Of a stretch of DNA of 64,000 bases, positions 7,731 through 18,162 are shown in pieces. The position numbers and the translations under genes are program-made. The stretch is from Stutzerimonas sp. S1. GTDB taxonomy: Bacteria > Pseudomonadota > Gammaproteobacteria > Pseudomonadales > Pseudomonadaceae. A model generated the notes under the pieces. That model was not told the origin of the DNA. It saw nothing but the letters and a program-made list of their open reading frames with translations, and searched no databases. Each line of letters opens with the position of its first letter. The stretch's first letter is position 1. Location: contig NZ_JAOEIY010000004.1 in NCBI RefSeq assembly GCF_025966695.1, positions 1-64,000 on the forward strand. Direction: 5' to 3'.

Positions 7731-10109
7731 CTATTTCCTTAACGTGGCGTTGAACCCTTCTTCCAGAGAGGTAAGAATTCGCTGCATAGCTGCGCTTACC
7801 TCTTCGTCGTTAAGAGTGCGTGAAGGGTGCTGCCAGGTCAAGCCGACTGCCATACTTTTGCTAGAAGGATCAATACCTTTGCCCTGATAGACATCAAATA
7901 GCTTGAGGTCGGTCAGGTTCTCTCCCGCTGCCTCACGGATACATTGCAGCACGGACTCCGCTGCAATACCGCGCCCAACTAATACGGCAAGATCTCGGCG
8001 TACCTCAGGGAATCGAGAAAGCTCGCTGAATTTAGGCAGGCGGCCGTCGACGATCTCCTCGACGCGCAACTCGAACAGATACACCGATTGGCCAATTCCT
8101 AAGTCGCTCGCCAGCTTGGGATGCAGACTGCCAACATAGCCGATCAGCCGACCATCGCGCTCAATACGTGCGGTCTGACCGGGGTGCAGCGCTGGGTGTT
8201 CTCCTGCAACGAAACGATACGCATCGCTAGCACCGGCATAAGCCAGCAAAGCCTCGACGTCAGCCTTGACGTCGTAGAAATCGACGACTTCGCGGTCGTT
8301 AGCCCATCCCTCGGGCAGGCGACTCCCCGTGATCACTCCGGCTAGCATCCCCTCCTGCTTAAGGCCATCTAGCTGGCCAACAAAACGCAGACCAGCCTCG
8401 AATAGCCGTACCCGCGCCTGCTGGCGATTGAGATTATGTTGCAGAGCCTTAATGAGTCCTGGCCAGAGCGATGCGCGCATCACCGCCATGTCGGCAGAAA
8501 TTGGGTTCGCCAGCTGCAACGGCTCAACCCCCGGAGTGAATAGCTCAAACAGTTTGGGATCGATAAAACTATAAGTGATCGCCTCCTGATAGCCACGAGC
8601 AACCAACAGACGGCGCAGCAGCGGCAAATCAGCCCGAGCTTCAGCCTTCGCCTCAGGTGCTAGCCGGGCCTGTGGATAACGTACCGGCAGACGATCATAT
8701 CCGTGCAAGCGAGCCAGCTCTTCGATCAAGTCAACTTCCAGACTGAGATCGAAACGGTGACTGGGAACTCCAACCTGCCAGCGGCCAGCGGCTTCTTCAG
8801 TAACGGTCAAACCAAGCGCGCTCAAAAGCTGAACTATTTGGACAGACTCCATCGACAGACCGAGCATCTGACTAACACGCTCGGCACGCAACGTGATCGG
8901 GGCAACCTGTGGTAGATCCGCCTCGCTTACGACCTCAACAACCGGCCCCGCTTCCCCTCCAACGATATCGAGCAGCAACGCAGTGGCGCGCTCCATCGCC
9001 ATCCGAGCAAGTTGCGAGTCGACACCGCGCTCGTAGCGATGAGAAGCATCCGTGTGCAAACCATATGACCGCGCCTTGCCGGCCAGTGCAATGGTGTCGA
9101 AGAAGGCGCTTTCTAGAAAAATATCCGTAGTTTGTGGACCAACACCGCTGTGTTCGCCGCCCATCACTCCTGCGATCGCTAACGTTCGCTGATGGTCAGC
9201 GATCACGAGAGTATCGGCACGCAGGCTGATTTTCTGGCCATCGAGCAGCACCAGCTCCTCACCCTCACCAGCCATTCTCACCTGAATGCCGCCTTCGATC
9301 TTCGCCAGATCGAAAGCGTGCAGCGGCTGCCCTAACTCAAGCATCACATAATTGGTGACATCGACAACCGCATCAATACTGCGTACGTCAGAGCGACGCA
9401 GCCGCTCCACCATCCACAACGGCGCTGGGCACGAGAGATCAACATTGCGAATTACCCGCCCGAGGTAGCGCGGACAGGCCTTGGGGGCAAGAACGTCGAC
9501 AGAACACCGCTCGTCATGAGTCGCGACGACCGCGGAAAATTCAGGTGACTGGACCACTGCGCCGTATATAGCGCCAACTTCACGCGCCAAACCTCTCAAC
9601 GAAAGGCAATCGCCGCGATTCGGGGTAAGACCGATCTCAATGCTTACGTCATCGAGCCCCAAATATTCGCGAAAGTCGCGTCCTACGGGCGCATCGACGG
9701 CCAGTTCCATCAAGCCACTATCGTCGGTACCGACTTGTAGTTCAGTTTCCGAACAAAGCATACCGTGAGATTCCACACCGCGTAGCTTTGCCTTCTTAAT
9801 CTTGAAATCGCCGGGCAGTACGGCATCGATCATGGCGAAGGGGATCTTCAGGCCAGGGCGTACATTCGGCGCACCGCACACAATCTGAAAAGTGTCATGG
9901 CCGTTAGTGACCTGGCAAACGCGCAACTTATCTGCATCCGGATGTTGGGCGGTGCTCAGCACCTCCCCTACCACTACGCCGCTGAAGGCTCCGGAGACCG
10001 GCGTTACAGCATCAACCTCAAGACCAACCATCGACAGACGAGCCACCAGCTCATCACGGGAAACCTGCGGGTTGACCCAACTCCGCAGCCATTGCTCACT
10101 GAATTTCAT
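7731..10109 (-). CDS. pheT: Phenylalanyl-tRNA synthetase beta subunit
   Basis: A 792-residue beta subunit, normal length. It begins MKFSEQWLRSWVNP and contains the N-terminal tRNA-binding EMAP-like domain (VGEVLSTAQHPDADKLRVC, about residues 47-65), the B3/B4 editing region and the C-terminal anticodon-binding ferredoxin-like domain (SRFPEVRRDLAVLV). With PheS it forms the alpha2-beta2 enzyme that charges tRNA-Phe and hydrolyses Tyr-tRNA-Phe. It lies 35 bp after pheS in the same operon. Confidence 0.98.
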   Translation of the reverse strand: MKFSEQWLRSWVNPQVSRDELVARLSMVGLEVDAVTPVSGAFSGVVVGEVLSTAQHPDADKLRVCQVTNGHDTFQIVCGAPNVRPGLKIPFAMIDAVLPGDFKIKKAKLRGVESHGMLCSETELQVGTDDSGLMELAVDAPVGRDFREYLGLDDVSIEIGLTPNRGDCLSLRGLAREVGAIYGAVVQSPEFSAVVATHDERCSVDVLAPKACPRYLGRVIRNVDLSCPAPLWMVERLRRSDVRSIDAVVDVTNYVMLELGQPLHAFDLAKIEGGIQVRMAGEGEELVLLDGQKISLRADTLVIADHQRTLAIAGVMGGEHSGVGPQTTDIFLESAFFDTIALAGKARSYGLHTDASHRYERGVDSQLARMAMERATALLLDIVGGEAGPVVEVVSEADLPQVAPITLRAERVSQMLGLSMESVQIVQLLSALGLTVTEEAAGRWQVGVPSHRFDLSLEVDLIEELARLHGYDRLPVRYPQARLAPEAKAEARADLPLLRRLLVARGYQEAITYSFIDPKLFELFTPGVEPLQLANPISADMAVMRASLWPGLIKALQHNLNRQQARVRLFEAGLRFVGQLDGLKQEGMLAGVITGSRLPEGWANDREVVDFYDVKADVEALLAYAGASDAYRFVAGEHPALHPGQTARIERDGRLIGYVGSLHPKLASDLGIGQSVYLFELRVEEIVDGRLPKFSELSRFPEVRRDLAVLVGRGIAAESVLQCIREAAGENLTDLKLFDVYQGKGIDPSSKSMAVGLTWQHPSRTLNDEEVSAAMQRILTSLEEGFNATLRK

Positions 10110-10144
10110 TCTGTTCTCCTGAGAATCCGTTGACGGGCGTTGCG

Positions 10145-11285
<1,141 letters not shown>

Positions 11286-11328
11286 CGGTGACGTTACAAC
11301 GAGTCCGAAGACCCGTGATTGTCGGGGC

Positions 11329-11685
11329 TTAAGCCAGAGAAGCCTTCGCTTTTTCGACAATCGCAGCAAACGCCGCTTTTTCGTTCACTGCCAGATCGGC
11401 CAGAACCTTACGATCGATCTCAATGGCCGCTTTCTTCAAGCCAGCAATGAAACGGCTGTAGGACAGACCGTTAACACGAGCACCGGCGTTGATACGAGCG
11501 ATCCACAGAGCGCGGAACTGGCGCTTGCGCTGACGGCGATCGCGGTAGGCATATTGGCCTGCTTTGATTACCGCCTGCTTGGCAACGCGGAATACGCGCG
11601 AACGCGCACCATAGTAGCCTTTGGCGAGTTTCAGAATTTTTTTGTGACGGCGACGGGCAACGACGCCACGCTTAACACGAGCCAT
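11329..11685 (-). CDS. rplT: 50S ribosomal protein L20
   Basis: A 118-residue L20, begins [20 protein letters not shown] and has the conserved basic helical N-terminus and globular C-terminus. It binds 23S rRNA early in 50S assembly and in enterobacteria represses its own operon. Fourth gene of thrS-infC-rpmI-rplT, 27 bp after rpmI. Confidence 0.98.
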   Translation of the reverse strand: MARVKRGVVARRRHKKILKLAKGYYGARSRVFRVAKQAVIKAGQYAYRDRRQRKRQFRALWIARINAGARVNGLSYSRFIAGLKKAAIEIDRKVLADLAVNEKAAFAAIVEKAKASLA

Positions 11686-11712
11686 GAGTTATTCCTCTGA
11701 GTCTTGACCGAA

Positions 11713-11907
11713 TTAACGAACGCGCAGCATGCGCTCCACTTTTGCAACGTCGGACGGATGCACTTGCGAGCAACCGCGCAGCTGACGCTTACGCTTGGTG
11801 GTCATTTTGGTCAGGATGTGGCTCTTGAAAGCGTGCTTGTGCTTGAAGCCATTCGCAGTCTTCTTGAAGCGCTTTGCAGCACCACTTTTAGTCTTCATCT
11901 TTGGCAT
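11713..11907 (-). CDS. rpmI: 50S ribosomal protein L35
   Basis: A 64-residue L35 with the typical start [17 protein letters not shown] and the conserved TKRKRQLRG segment. It lies between infC and rplT, the universal order of this operon. Confidence 0.98.
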   Translation of the reverse strand: MPKMKTKSGAAKRFKKTANGFKHKHAFKSHILTKMTTKRKRQLRGCSQVHPSDVAKVERMLRVR

Positions 11908-11968
11908 GTTCGATCTCCACAGTGTGGGTGATTACAAATAACCGCAAGGCCTGCCAGTGCCCTGGTGG

Positions 11969-12514
11969 TTACTTTTTCTTCTTGGGAGCGATGACCATGA
12001 TCAGCTGGCGTCCTTCCATCTTTGGATGCTGTTCGACGGAGCCGTACTCAGCCAGATCATTTTCGACCCGCTTCAACAATTCCATCCCCAGTTCCTGATG
12101 GGCCATCTCACGACCACGGAATCTCAGAGAAACCTTGGCCCTGTCCCCCTCGCTAAGGAAACGCACCAGGTTGCGTAGCTTGACCTGATAGTCACCCTCT
12201 TCCGTCCCTGGACGAAACTTAATTTCTTTAACCTGAATCTGCTTCTGGTTCTTCTTTGCAGCTGCAACCTGCTTCTTCTTTTCAAACAGGTGCTTGCCGT
12301 AATCCATGATCCGGCACACCGGCGGAACTGCATCAGCAGAGATTTCCACCAGATCCAGCTTTGCTTCTTCTGCTACTCGAAGCGCTTCATCAATCGAGAC
12401 GATGCCAATCTGCTCGCCATCAGCACCAATCAAACGGACCTCACGAGCCGAGATATTCTCGTTGATCGGGGCCTTAGGTGCGGTTCGTTTGTCTTGTCTC
12501 ATTTCACGCTTAAT
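11969..12514 (-). CDS. infC: Translation initiation factor IF-3 (AUU start)
   Basis: A 181-residue IF-3, with the N-terminal domain beginning [15 protein letters not shown] and the C-terminal domain including [19 protein letters not shown]-3 checks start-codon fidelity on the 30S subunit. Two starts are possible: ATG at 12520, overlapping the thrS stop (TAATG), or ATT at 12514. The only Shine-Dalgarno, GGAG at 12523-12526, is 2 bases from the ATG but 8 bases from the ATT. The ATT is therefore preferred. AUU is the known infC start in E. coli and allows IF-3 to repress its own synthesis. Confidence 0.93.
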   Translation of the reverse strand: MKREMRQDKRTAPKAPINENISAREVRLIGADGEQIGIVSIDEALRVAEEAKLDLVEISADAVPPVCRIMDYGKHLFEKKKQVAAAKKNQKQIQVKEIKFRPGTEEGDYQVKLRNLVRFLSEGDRAKVSLRFRGREMAHQELGMELLKRVENDLAEYGSVEQHPKMEGRQLIMVIAPKKKK

Positions 12515-12519
12515 AGTCA

Positions 12520-14442
12520 TTACTCCAGATCTTGGCGACCACGCCGGGAAACCGCCTGTGTCAGTATCTGCGCGAATTGCTCGAGGGGCATGGAGCCCAG
12601 ATCGACGCCTTCACGGGTACGCACAGCAACGGATCGAGTCTCAACCTCCCGATCCCCGATAACCAAGAGATAAGGAGTCTTGAGCAAAGTATGCTCGCGG
12701 ATTTTAAAGCCGATCTTCTCGTTTCTCAAGTCAGACTTGGCACGGAACCCGCTTTGATTCAACGTTCTCTCGACTTCGAGTGCGAAATCAGCCTGCCGGT
12801 CAGTGATATTCATGACGACAGCCTGTGTTGGCGCCAGCCATGCCGGGAAAGCACCTTCGTAATGCTCGATCAGAATGCCGATAAAACGCTCGAAAGAACC
12901 TAGGACCGCGCGATGCAGCATTACCGGGTGCTGGCGATCATTATTCTCGCTGACATACTCCGCACCCAAGCGAATCGGCAGATTGAAGTCGAGCTGAAGA
13001 GTACCGCACTGCCAGACCCGCCCCAGGCAATCTTTCAGCGAAAACTCGATCTTAGGTCCGTAGAACGCACCCTCGCCAGGCTGCAAGTCATACGCCAGAC
13101 CGGCGCTATCGAGCGCTGCCGCGAGCGCGGCCTCGGCACGATCCCAAAGCTCATCGGAACCGACCCGTTTCTCCGGGCGAGTTGACAGCTTGAGCTGGAT
13201 ATCATCGAAACCGAAATCAGCATAAACCGCCTGTGTCAGCTTAATGAAGGCCGCCGACTCGGACTGCATCTGCTCTTCGGTACAAAAGATGTGAGCATCG
13301 TCCTGAGTGAAACCACGCACTCTCATAATGCCATGCAGCGCGCCCGACGGCTCATTCCGATGGCAGGCACCAAACTCCGCAAGGCGCAACGGCAATTCCC
13401 GATAACTTTTTAGCCCCTGGTTATAAACCTGCACATGGCACGGACAGTTCATCGGCTTGATCGCGTAATCGCGGCTCTCAGACTCTGTCGTGAACATGTT
13501 TTCCGCGTAATTAGCCCAGTGCCCCGACTTTTCCCAGAGCACCCGATCCACCACCTGAGGTGTCTTGATCTCCAGATAGCCATTCTCGCGTTGCACCGCA
13601 CGCATGTACTGCTCTAGCACCTGATAAAGCGTCCAGCCGTTCGGATGCCAAAACACCATGCCCGGAGCTTCCTCCTGGGTATGGAAAAGGTCCAGGCGCT
13701 TGCCGATCTTACGGTGATCGCGTTTCTCCGCCTCCTCAATGCGCTGAACATAGGCAGCCAGCTGCTTCTTGTCAGCCCAAGCAGTACCGTAGACCCGCTG
13801 CAGCTGCTCGTTCTTGGCGTCCCCACGCCAGTACGCCCCTGACAACTTGGTCAGTTTGAAGGCTTTCAGAAAACGCGTATTAGGGACATGCGGACCACGG
13901 CACATGTCCACATATTCCTCATGGTAGTAAAGCCCCATAGCCTTTTCGTCTGGCATGTCTTCAACCAGGCGGAGCTTGTATTCTTCGCCGCGGGACTTGA
14001 ACACCTCGATTACCTCATCGCGCGGCGTAACCTTCTTGACGACGTCGTAATCCTTGTCGATAAGCTCCCGCATGCGCGCCTCGATTGCCGCAACATCATC
14101 CGGCGTAAACGGGCGCTCGTAGGCAATGTCGTAATAAAAGCCTTCTTCGATGACCGGGCCGATGACCATCCTTGCAGTGGGATACAGCTGCTTTACAGCG
14201 TGACCAACCAGATGCGCGCAGGAGTGACGGATGATCTCCAATCCCTCTTCATCCTTTGGCGTAATGATCTGCAAGGTCGCATCGCGATCGATCAGATCGC
14301 AGGCGTCGACAAGCCTGCCATCCACCTTACCTGCCAAGGTCGCCTTTGCAAGCCCAGCACCAATGGACTGCGCGACTTCAGCAACAGATACCGGATGATC
14401 AAACGAACGCTGACTGCCGTCAGGAAGAGTAACGATGGGCAT
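12520..14442 (-). CDS. thrS: Threonyl-tRNA synthetase
   Basis: A 640-residue enzyme with TGS domain at the N-terminus ([20 protein letters not shown]), the editing domain with [10 protein letters not shown] (about residues 73-82), the class II catalytic core ([12 protein letters not shown] with the zinc-site Cys; [11 protein letters not shown] motif 2) and an anticodon-binding domain near the end. ATG 14442 is chosen because GAGGAGG lies just upstream; the frame continues 11 codons further without support. First gene of thrS-infC-rpmI-rplT. No T-box is visible. Confidence 0.98.
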   Translation of the reverse strand: MPIVTLPDGSQRSFDHPVSVAEVAQSIGAGLAKATLAGKVDGRLVDACDLIDRDATLQIITPKDEEGLEIIRHSCAHLVGHAVKQLYPTARMVIGPVIEEGFYYDIAYERPFTPDDVAAIEARMRELIDKDYDVVKKVTPRDEVIEVFKSRGEEYKLRLVEDMPDEKAMGLYYHEEYVDMCRGPHVPNTRFLKAFKLTKLSGAYWRGDAKNEQLQRVYGTAWADKKQLAAYVQRIEEAEKRDHRKIGKRLDLFHTQEEAPGMVFWHPNGWTLYQVLEQYMRAVQRENGYLEIKTPQVVDRVLWEKSGHWANYAENMFTTESESRDYAIKPMNCPCHVQVYNQGLKSYRELPLRLAEFGACHRNEPSGALHGIMRVRGFTQDDAHIFCTEEQMQSESAAFIKLTQAVYADFGFDDIQLKLSTRPEKRVGSDELWDRAEAALAAALDSAGLAYDLQPGEGAFYGPKIEFSLKDCLGRVWQCGTLQLDFNLPIRLGAEYVSENNDRQHPVMLHRAVLGSFERFIGILIEHYEGAFPAWLAPTQAVVMNITDRQADFALEVERTLNQSGFRAKSDLRNEKIGFKIREHTLLKTPYLLVIGDREVETRSVAVRTREGVDLGSMPLEQFAQILTQAVSRRGRQDLE

Positions 14443-14631
14443 GGCGCCTCCTCTCCTAGTGGTGACCCCTACCAAAGGCCACGTGGGTTGGGATGAGCCA
14501 GGAAAGCGATTCCGCGAGTCTCCTGCCGCACAGTGGCAGGCGCCGGTAGGCTCGATTCGCAGAAACCGAAGTCACTGGAGGAAATTGAACAGGCATGCTT
14601 TCAGAAACGCATAGCAACTGGCAAGCAGGCC

Positions 14632-14662
14632 AAAAAAAAGGGCCGCTTTCGCGACCCTTTTT
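14632..14662 (-). terminator. Terminator of tRNA-Val
   Basis: On the minus strand AAGGGTCGC, loop GAAA, GCGGCCCTT and a run of T form a standard intrinsic terminator directly after the tRNA. Confidence 0.8.
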
Positions 14663-14668
14663 CCGATT

Positions 14669-14745
14669 TGGTAGGCACAATTGGATTCGAACCAACGACC
14701 CCCACCATGTCAAGGTGGTGCTCTAACCAACTGAGCTATGTGCCT
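14669..14745 (-). tRNA. tRNA-Val (anticodon GAC)
   Basis: A complete 77-nt cloverleaf with encoded CCA. The acceptor AGGCACA pairs perfectly with TGTGCCT, the anticodon loop is TTGACAT (anticodon GAC) and the T-loop is TTCGAAT. It lies upstream of thrS in the same orientation. Confidence 0.97.
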
Positions 14746-14917
14746 TCGATGGGTGCGCATTCTATAGTGCTACCCGCGGGAGTCAAGCACTTTTTCTCGC
14801 TAAGCCTCTGATATTTGGAATCTTTGAACGACTCACGAAGGAGGCCGAATCCATCCCTAGCGATGCGGCGACGGCCGCGATAGGATCGCGTCAAATATTT
14901 TCAACAGGGATACCAAT

Positions 14918-16201
14918 ATGTCGCACGCAAACTATCCCCTTTCCTACTATGCGGCTTCAGCAAATGTGGCTCCGGAACGCCCTTCGCTACGTGAAACCAA
15001 GTACACCGACATCTGCATTATCGGCGCCGGCTATACGGGTCTATCAACCGGATTATTTCTCGCCGAGCATGGTTACCGGGTGGTGGTTCTCGAAGCTGCC
15101 AAAGTCGGTTTCGGAGCATCAGGGCGCAACGGTGGCCAAATCGTAAACAGCTACAGCCGCGATATCGACAGCGTGGAGCGCAGCGTTCGCAGCCATGAGG
15201 CGCGCCTCATCGGTGACATGGCTTTCGAAGGTGGCCGCATCATTCGGGAGCGTATCGCGCGTTACGGTATTCAATGCGATCTCAAGGACGGAGGCGTCTT
15301 CGCCGCACTCACCACTAAGCAGATGCGCCATCTGGAAGCTCAGAAGAGTCTCTGGCATCGCTACGGCTACGACCAACTAGAACTACTTGATCAAAACGAC
15401 ATCCGCCAGGTGGTCGACAGCGACCGCTACGTCGGTGGAACCCTGGACAAGCTCGGCGGCCATATTCATCCACTCAACCTGGCGCTTGGCGAAGCGGCGG
15501 CACTGGAATCGCTGGGAGGAGTGATCCACGAACAAAGTCCGGTCATCCGCATCGAGCGCGGTCCGACGCCAGTGGTACATACAGCAGAAGGCTCGGTACA
15601 TGCATCGTTTCTGGTGATCGCCGGCAACGCCTACCTCGGAGGATTGGTCCCCGAGCTGGCTGCCAAGTCGATGCCCTGCGGGACCCAAGTAATCGCTACC
15701 GAACCCCTGGGGGATGAACTGGCGGGAAGTCTGTTGCCCCAAGATTATTGCGTTGAAGACTGCAACTACCTGCTCGACTACTACCGACTTTCGGCCGACA
15801 AGCGCCTGATCTATGGCGGCGGCGTTGCCTACGGCGCCCGCGACCCGGCCAACATCGAATCGATCATCCGCCCTAAACTGTTAAAAACCTTCCCGCAATT
15901 GCAGGGCATCAAGATCGACTACAGCTGGACCGGAAACTTTCTACTGACACTGTCACGACTGCCACAAGTGGGTCGTCTTGGAGAAAACATCTACTACTCA
16001 CAGGGCTGCAGCGGCCACGGTGTTACCTACACCCACCTGGCCGGCAAGATCATCAGCGAAGCGCTAAGGGGGCAAGCAGAACGCTTCGACGCCTTCGCCA
16101 GCCTGCCGCATCATCCGTTCCCTGGCGGGCACCAACTGCGAGTGCCGCTCAGCGCTCTCGGCGCCTTGTACTACAGCCTACGTGATCGCCTCGGTTTCTG
16201 A
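14918..16201 (+). CDS. FAD-dependent amine oxidase-type protein (PuuB/OrdL-like)
   Basis: A 427-residue DAO-family flavoprotein. The FAD dinucleotide-binding motif GAGYTG is at residues 36-41, followed by LEAAKVGFGASGRNGGQI, the signature shared by gamma-glutamylputrescine oxidase (PuuB) and OrdL. Near the C-terminus YYSQGCSGHGVTYTHLAGK completes the FAD site. Family members oxidise gamma-glutamylputrescine or related amines in polyamine catabolism. No other puu genes adjoin it, so the substrate is open. Its 3' end overlaps the convergent C39-type peptidase gene by 31 bp. Confidence 0.85.
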   Translation: MSHANYPLSYYAASANVAPERPSLRETKYTDICIIGAGYTGLSTGLFLAEHGYRVVVLEAAKVGFGASGRNGGQIVNSYSRDIDSVERSVRSHEARLIGDMAFEGGRIIRERIARYGIQCDLKDGGVFAALTTKQMRHLEAQKSLWHRYGYDQLELLDQNDIRQVVDSDRYVGGTLDKLGGHIHPLNLALGEAAALESLGGVIHEQSPVIRIERGPTPVVHTAEGSVHASFLVIAGNAYLGGLVPELAAKSMPCGTQVIATEPLGDELAGSLLPQDYCVEDCNYLLDYYRLSADKRLIYGGGVAYGARDPANIESIIRPKLLKTFPQLQGIKIDYSWTGNFLLTLSRLPQVGRLGENIYYSQGCSGHGVTYTHLAGKIISEALRGQAERFDAFASLPHHPFPGGHQLRVPLSALGALYYSLRDRLGF

Positions 16202-17178
16202 TGGTCACCAGTTGACGGACAGGAGGGCACCGCCCGACACGTAGGTCTGCCAGAACCAATAGGCTCAGGCAGCGGTTCGGTAAAGCGGCTATCGTTTGGA
16301 GCCAGCTGCACGGCACAGATCCGTGCCTTGACTGCTTCCGCTGTGCACCCCCTCTCGGCCATCACCTGAGAAAGATTGAACCAGCCCACCGCAAAAGCCG
16401 AATCGCGACTCAGCGACGTACGCAAGGCGTCTTCCGCGGCCGCATGATCACCCGCGGCGTATTCGCTGTTGGCTAAGGCGAACCAAGCTAAGCCGCCCGC
16501 CCAACGCGCACCGGCAGTTCGGTAAGCGGTGCGTGCGGCCTCGACCTGCCCTACTTGCTCCAGATCGCTGGCCGCTCTTAGCCATACAGTTTCCTCCGCG
16601 GTGGCTGGCACATGGTCAGGGGCAACCATCACCACTGCCCAGCGATCGCCCTTCGCCCAGCTGCGTTCGAACAGGCGAAAGCTGCCGGTCCATCGCCTGG
16701 TCGTCCCGGAGCGAAGAACTAACTCTTGCTCAGCCAAGTCATACCCAACCACTACTGCAAAATGCCACTGCGGCCAGCGGTCGAAAGCTAAATTCTGCAG
16801 GACCAGTACCGGATTACCGGCTGCGACTTCAGCAAGAAGCGCTTTCAGGCTCGGTCGCAGCGGATAGACCAGCGTCCCACTGGCGCGCGCTGCAGCGACC
16901 ATTTCGACCTGCAGACTGCCTTTGCGCTGCGGTATGTAGACCTGCTCGACCAATTGTTCTGGCGTAACGGCTCGCCCGCGCTGAACCAGCATCGTCGCAA
17001 GTGCGGCAGGGCCGCACTGGTAATCCTCTTGCGCAAAGAAAGGAACATCGACAAGTTCGACGCGCTCGGGAAGCTGCGTACTTGCGCCGTCGACCAGCGG
17101 TTGCTGTGCGCAGCCCCCGAGCAAACCGATGGCTAGTGTGAGAGCCCAGCCATGACGCCAACTCAACGGTTTATACAA
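16171..17178 (-). CDS. PA2778-family C39-like cysteine peptidase lipoprotein
   Basis: A 335-residue protein with an N-terminal signal and lipobox (LLGGC, Cys at residue 24). The peptidase C39-like core is clear: FFAQEDYQCGPAALATML holds the catalytic Cys in the QCGPAAL motif (about residues 53-59), and QWHFAVVVGYD supplies the His about 100 residues later. A TPR-like segment (WAGGLAWFALANSEYAAGD) occupies the C-terminal third. It starts 16 bp inside the end of the PA2779-family gene, so the two are translationally coupled. The substrate is unknown; the neighbour is a candidate. Confidence 0.85.
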   Translation of the reverse strand: MYKPLSWRHGWALTLAIGLLGGCAQQPLVDGASTQLPERVELVDVPFFAQEDYQCGPAALATMLVQRGRAVTPEQLVEQVYIPQRKGSLQVEMVAAARASGTLVYPLRPSLKALLAEVAAGNPVLVLQNLAFDRWPQWHFAVVVGYDLAEQELVLRSGTTRRWTGSFRLFERSWAKGDRWAVVMVAPDHVPATAEETVWLRAASDLEQVGQVEAARTAYRTAGARWAGGLAWFALANSEYAAGDHAAAEDALRTSLSRDSAFAVGWFNLSQVMAERGCTAEAVKARICAVQLAPNDSRFTEPLPEPIGSGRPTCRAVPSCPSTGDHQKPRRSRRL

Positions 17179-17564
17179 TTGACGAAATTGAAGATATTGG
17201 TTGCGCAGAGCATGTCTGTGATGATGAAGATCACCAGAAACAGCACGATGATTCCAACCACCCCAGCTCCAGCCGGTGCTTGGTCGAGTTGCTGGTTAAA
17301 CTGCGCCAGCTCCGATGGAGTCAGACTGTTGATGCGCTTTTCCACTTGCGCTCGCTCAACCCCCATGGATTCAAGCTTGTTCTGAACCTCTTCATCGTCC
17401 AGCATCGTGAGCAACTGCTGGCGATCGACTTGCTGTTGTTGCTCCGCAATGACTTCAGGCGTACCAATCATTGCCGCCTGCGCCAGTGGAACCTGCGCGA
17501 CCAGCAGTAAATGCAGAGCAGCCAACATGGCAGCAATACGCTTGAGCAAGGGGGAAGTGGACAT
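17163..17564 (-). CDS. PA2779-family small membrane protein
   Basis: A 133-residue protein. A signal peptide ends near LAQAAMIGTPEV. A polar middle region rich in Gln and Glu follows, then one hydrophobic segment close to the C-terminus (VVGIIVLFLVIFIITDMLCA). ATG 17564 is preferred because AGGAG lies about 10 bases upstream; the frame continues 31 codons further without support. It always travels with the PA2778-type peptidase, and the genes overlap here by 16 bp, which suggests a joint function that has not been worked out. Confidence 0.82.
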   Translation of the reverse strand: MSTSPLLKRIAAMLAALHLLLVAQVPLAQAAMIGTPEVIAEQQQQVDRQQLLTMLDDEEVQNKLESMGVERAQVEKRINSLTPSELAQFNQQLDQAPAGAGVVGIIVLFLVIFIITDMLCATNIFNFVNCINR

Positions 17565-17790
17565 AGCAGATACTCCTATTATCGGATCGGCCCGCGAAAG
17601 TTGCAAAAGACCATCAACAATAAGACGCAACGGTGGCCGCTCCGGTTCCCTTTGCATCGAGTTTCAAGACGCCAGTGGCACTAAGTACCCGTAGCTGCCA
17701 GGCGATTTGCCTTCCGCGCCACTAACATTGATCGTAGTCGATCGAAACGTTAGTCGCGTATTGAGGCCCATGCGTTAGATGGAGAGCCAT

Positions 17791-18087
17791 ATGCCGAAAC
17801 TGTATCGAGCCAGCGTTCTAGTTACTGCACTGCTCATGAGCAGCTGCCAATCCCAAATCGGGGCACCCCAACGCAGCTCCAACGACCAATGTGATCATGA
17901 GCGGGTCCAGTATCTACTGGGACGCACCGCGACCCCAGATCTCCTGGAACAGGCACGTAGCCAAGCCGGAGCGCAGTCCGCTCGACTGTTGCGCCCGGAT
18001 CAGGTGGTCACGTTGGAGTTCGATGGCGGGCGTTTGAACATCCACACGGACAAGAATCTGAAAATCGAACGGCTAACCTGCGGTTAG
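17791..18087 (+). CDS. I78-type peptidase inhibitor lipoprotein
   Basis: A 98-residue predicted lipoprotein (LLMSSCQSQ lipobox). The C-terminal half carries the peptidase inhibitor I78 pattern: ARLLRPDQVVTLEFDGGRLN, then a short strand to the end (IERLTCG). I78 proteins inhibit serine peptidases. ATG 17791 is chosen over an ATG 12 bases upstream because GGAGAG sits 4-5 bases before it. It diverges from the PA2779/PA2778 pair, so a protective role against a periplasmic peptidase is possible but unproven. Confidence 0.78.
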   Translation: MPKLYRASVLVTALLMSSCQSQIGAPQRSSNDQCDHERVQYLLGRTATPDLLEQARSQAGAQSARLLRPDQVVTLEFDGGRLNIHTDKNLKIERLTCG

Positions 18088-18162
18088 CAAAGTGAAATCA
18101 AACAGTAGCGGAGCGCCGCTGCCCTCTTGTAGGGAGAACAGCAGCGCCAGAACGGTAGTCCA

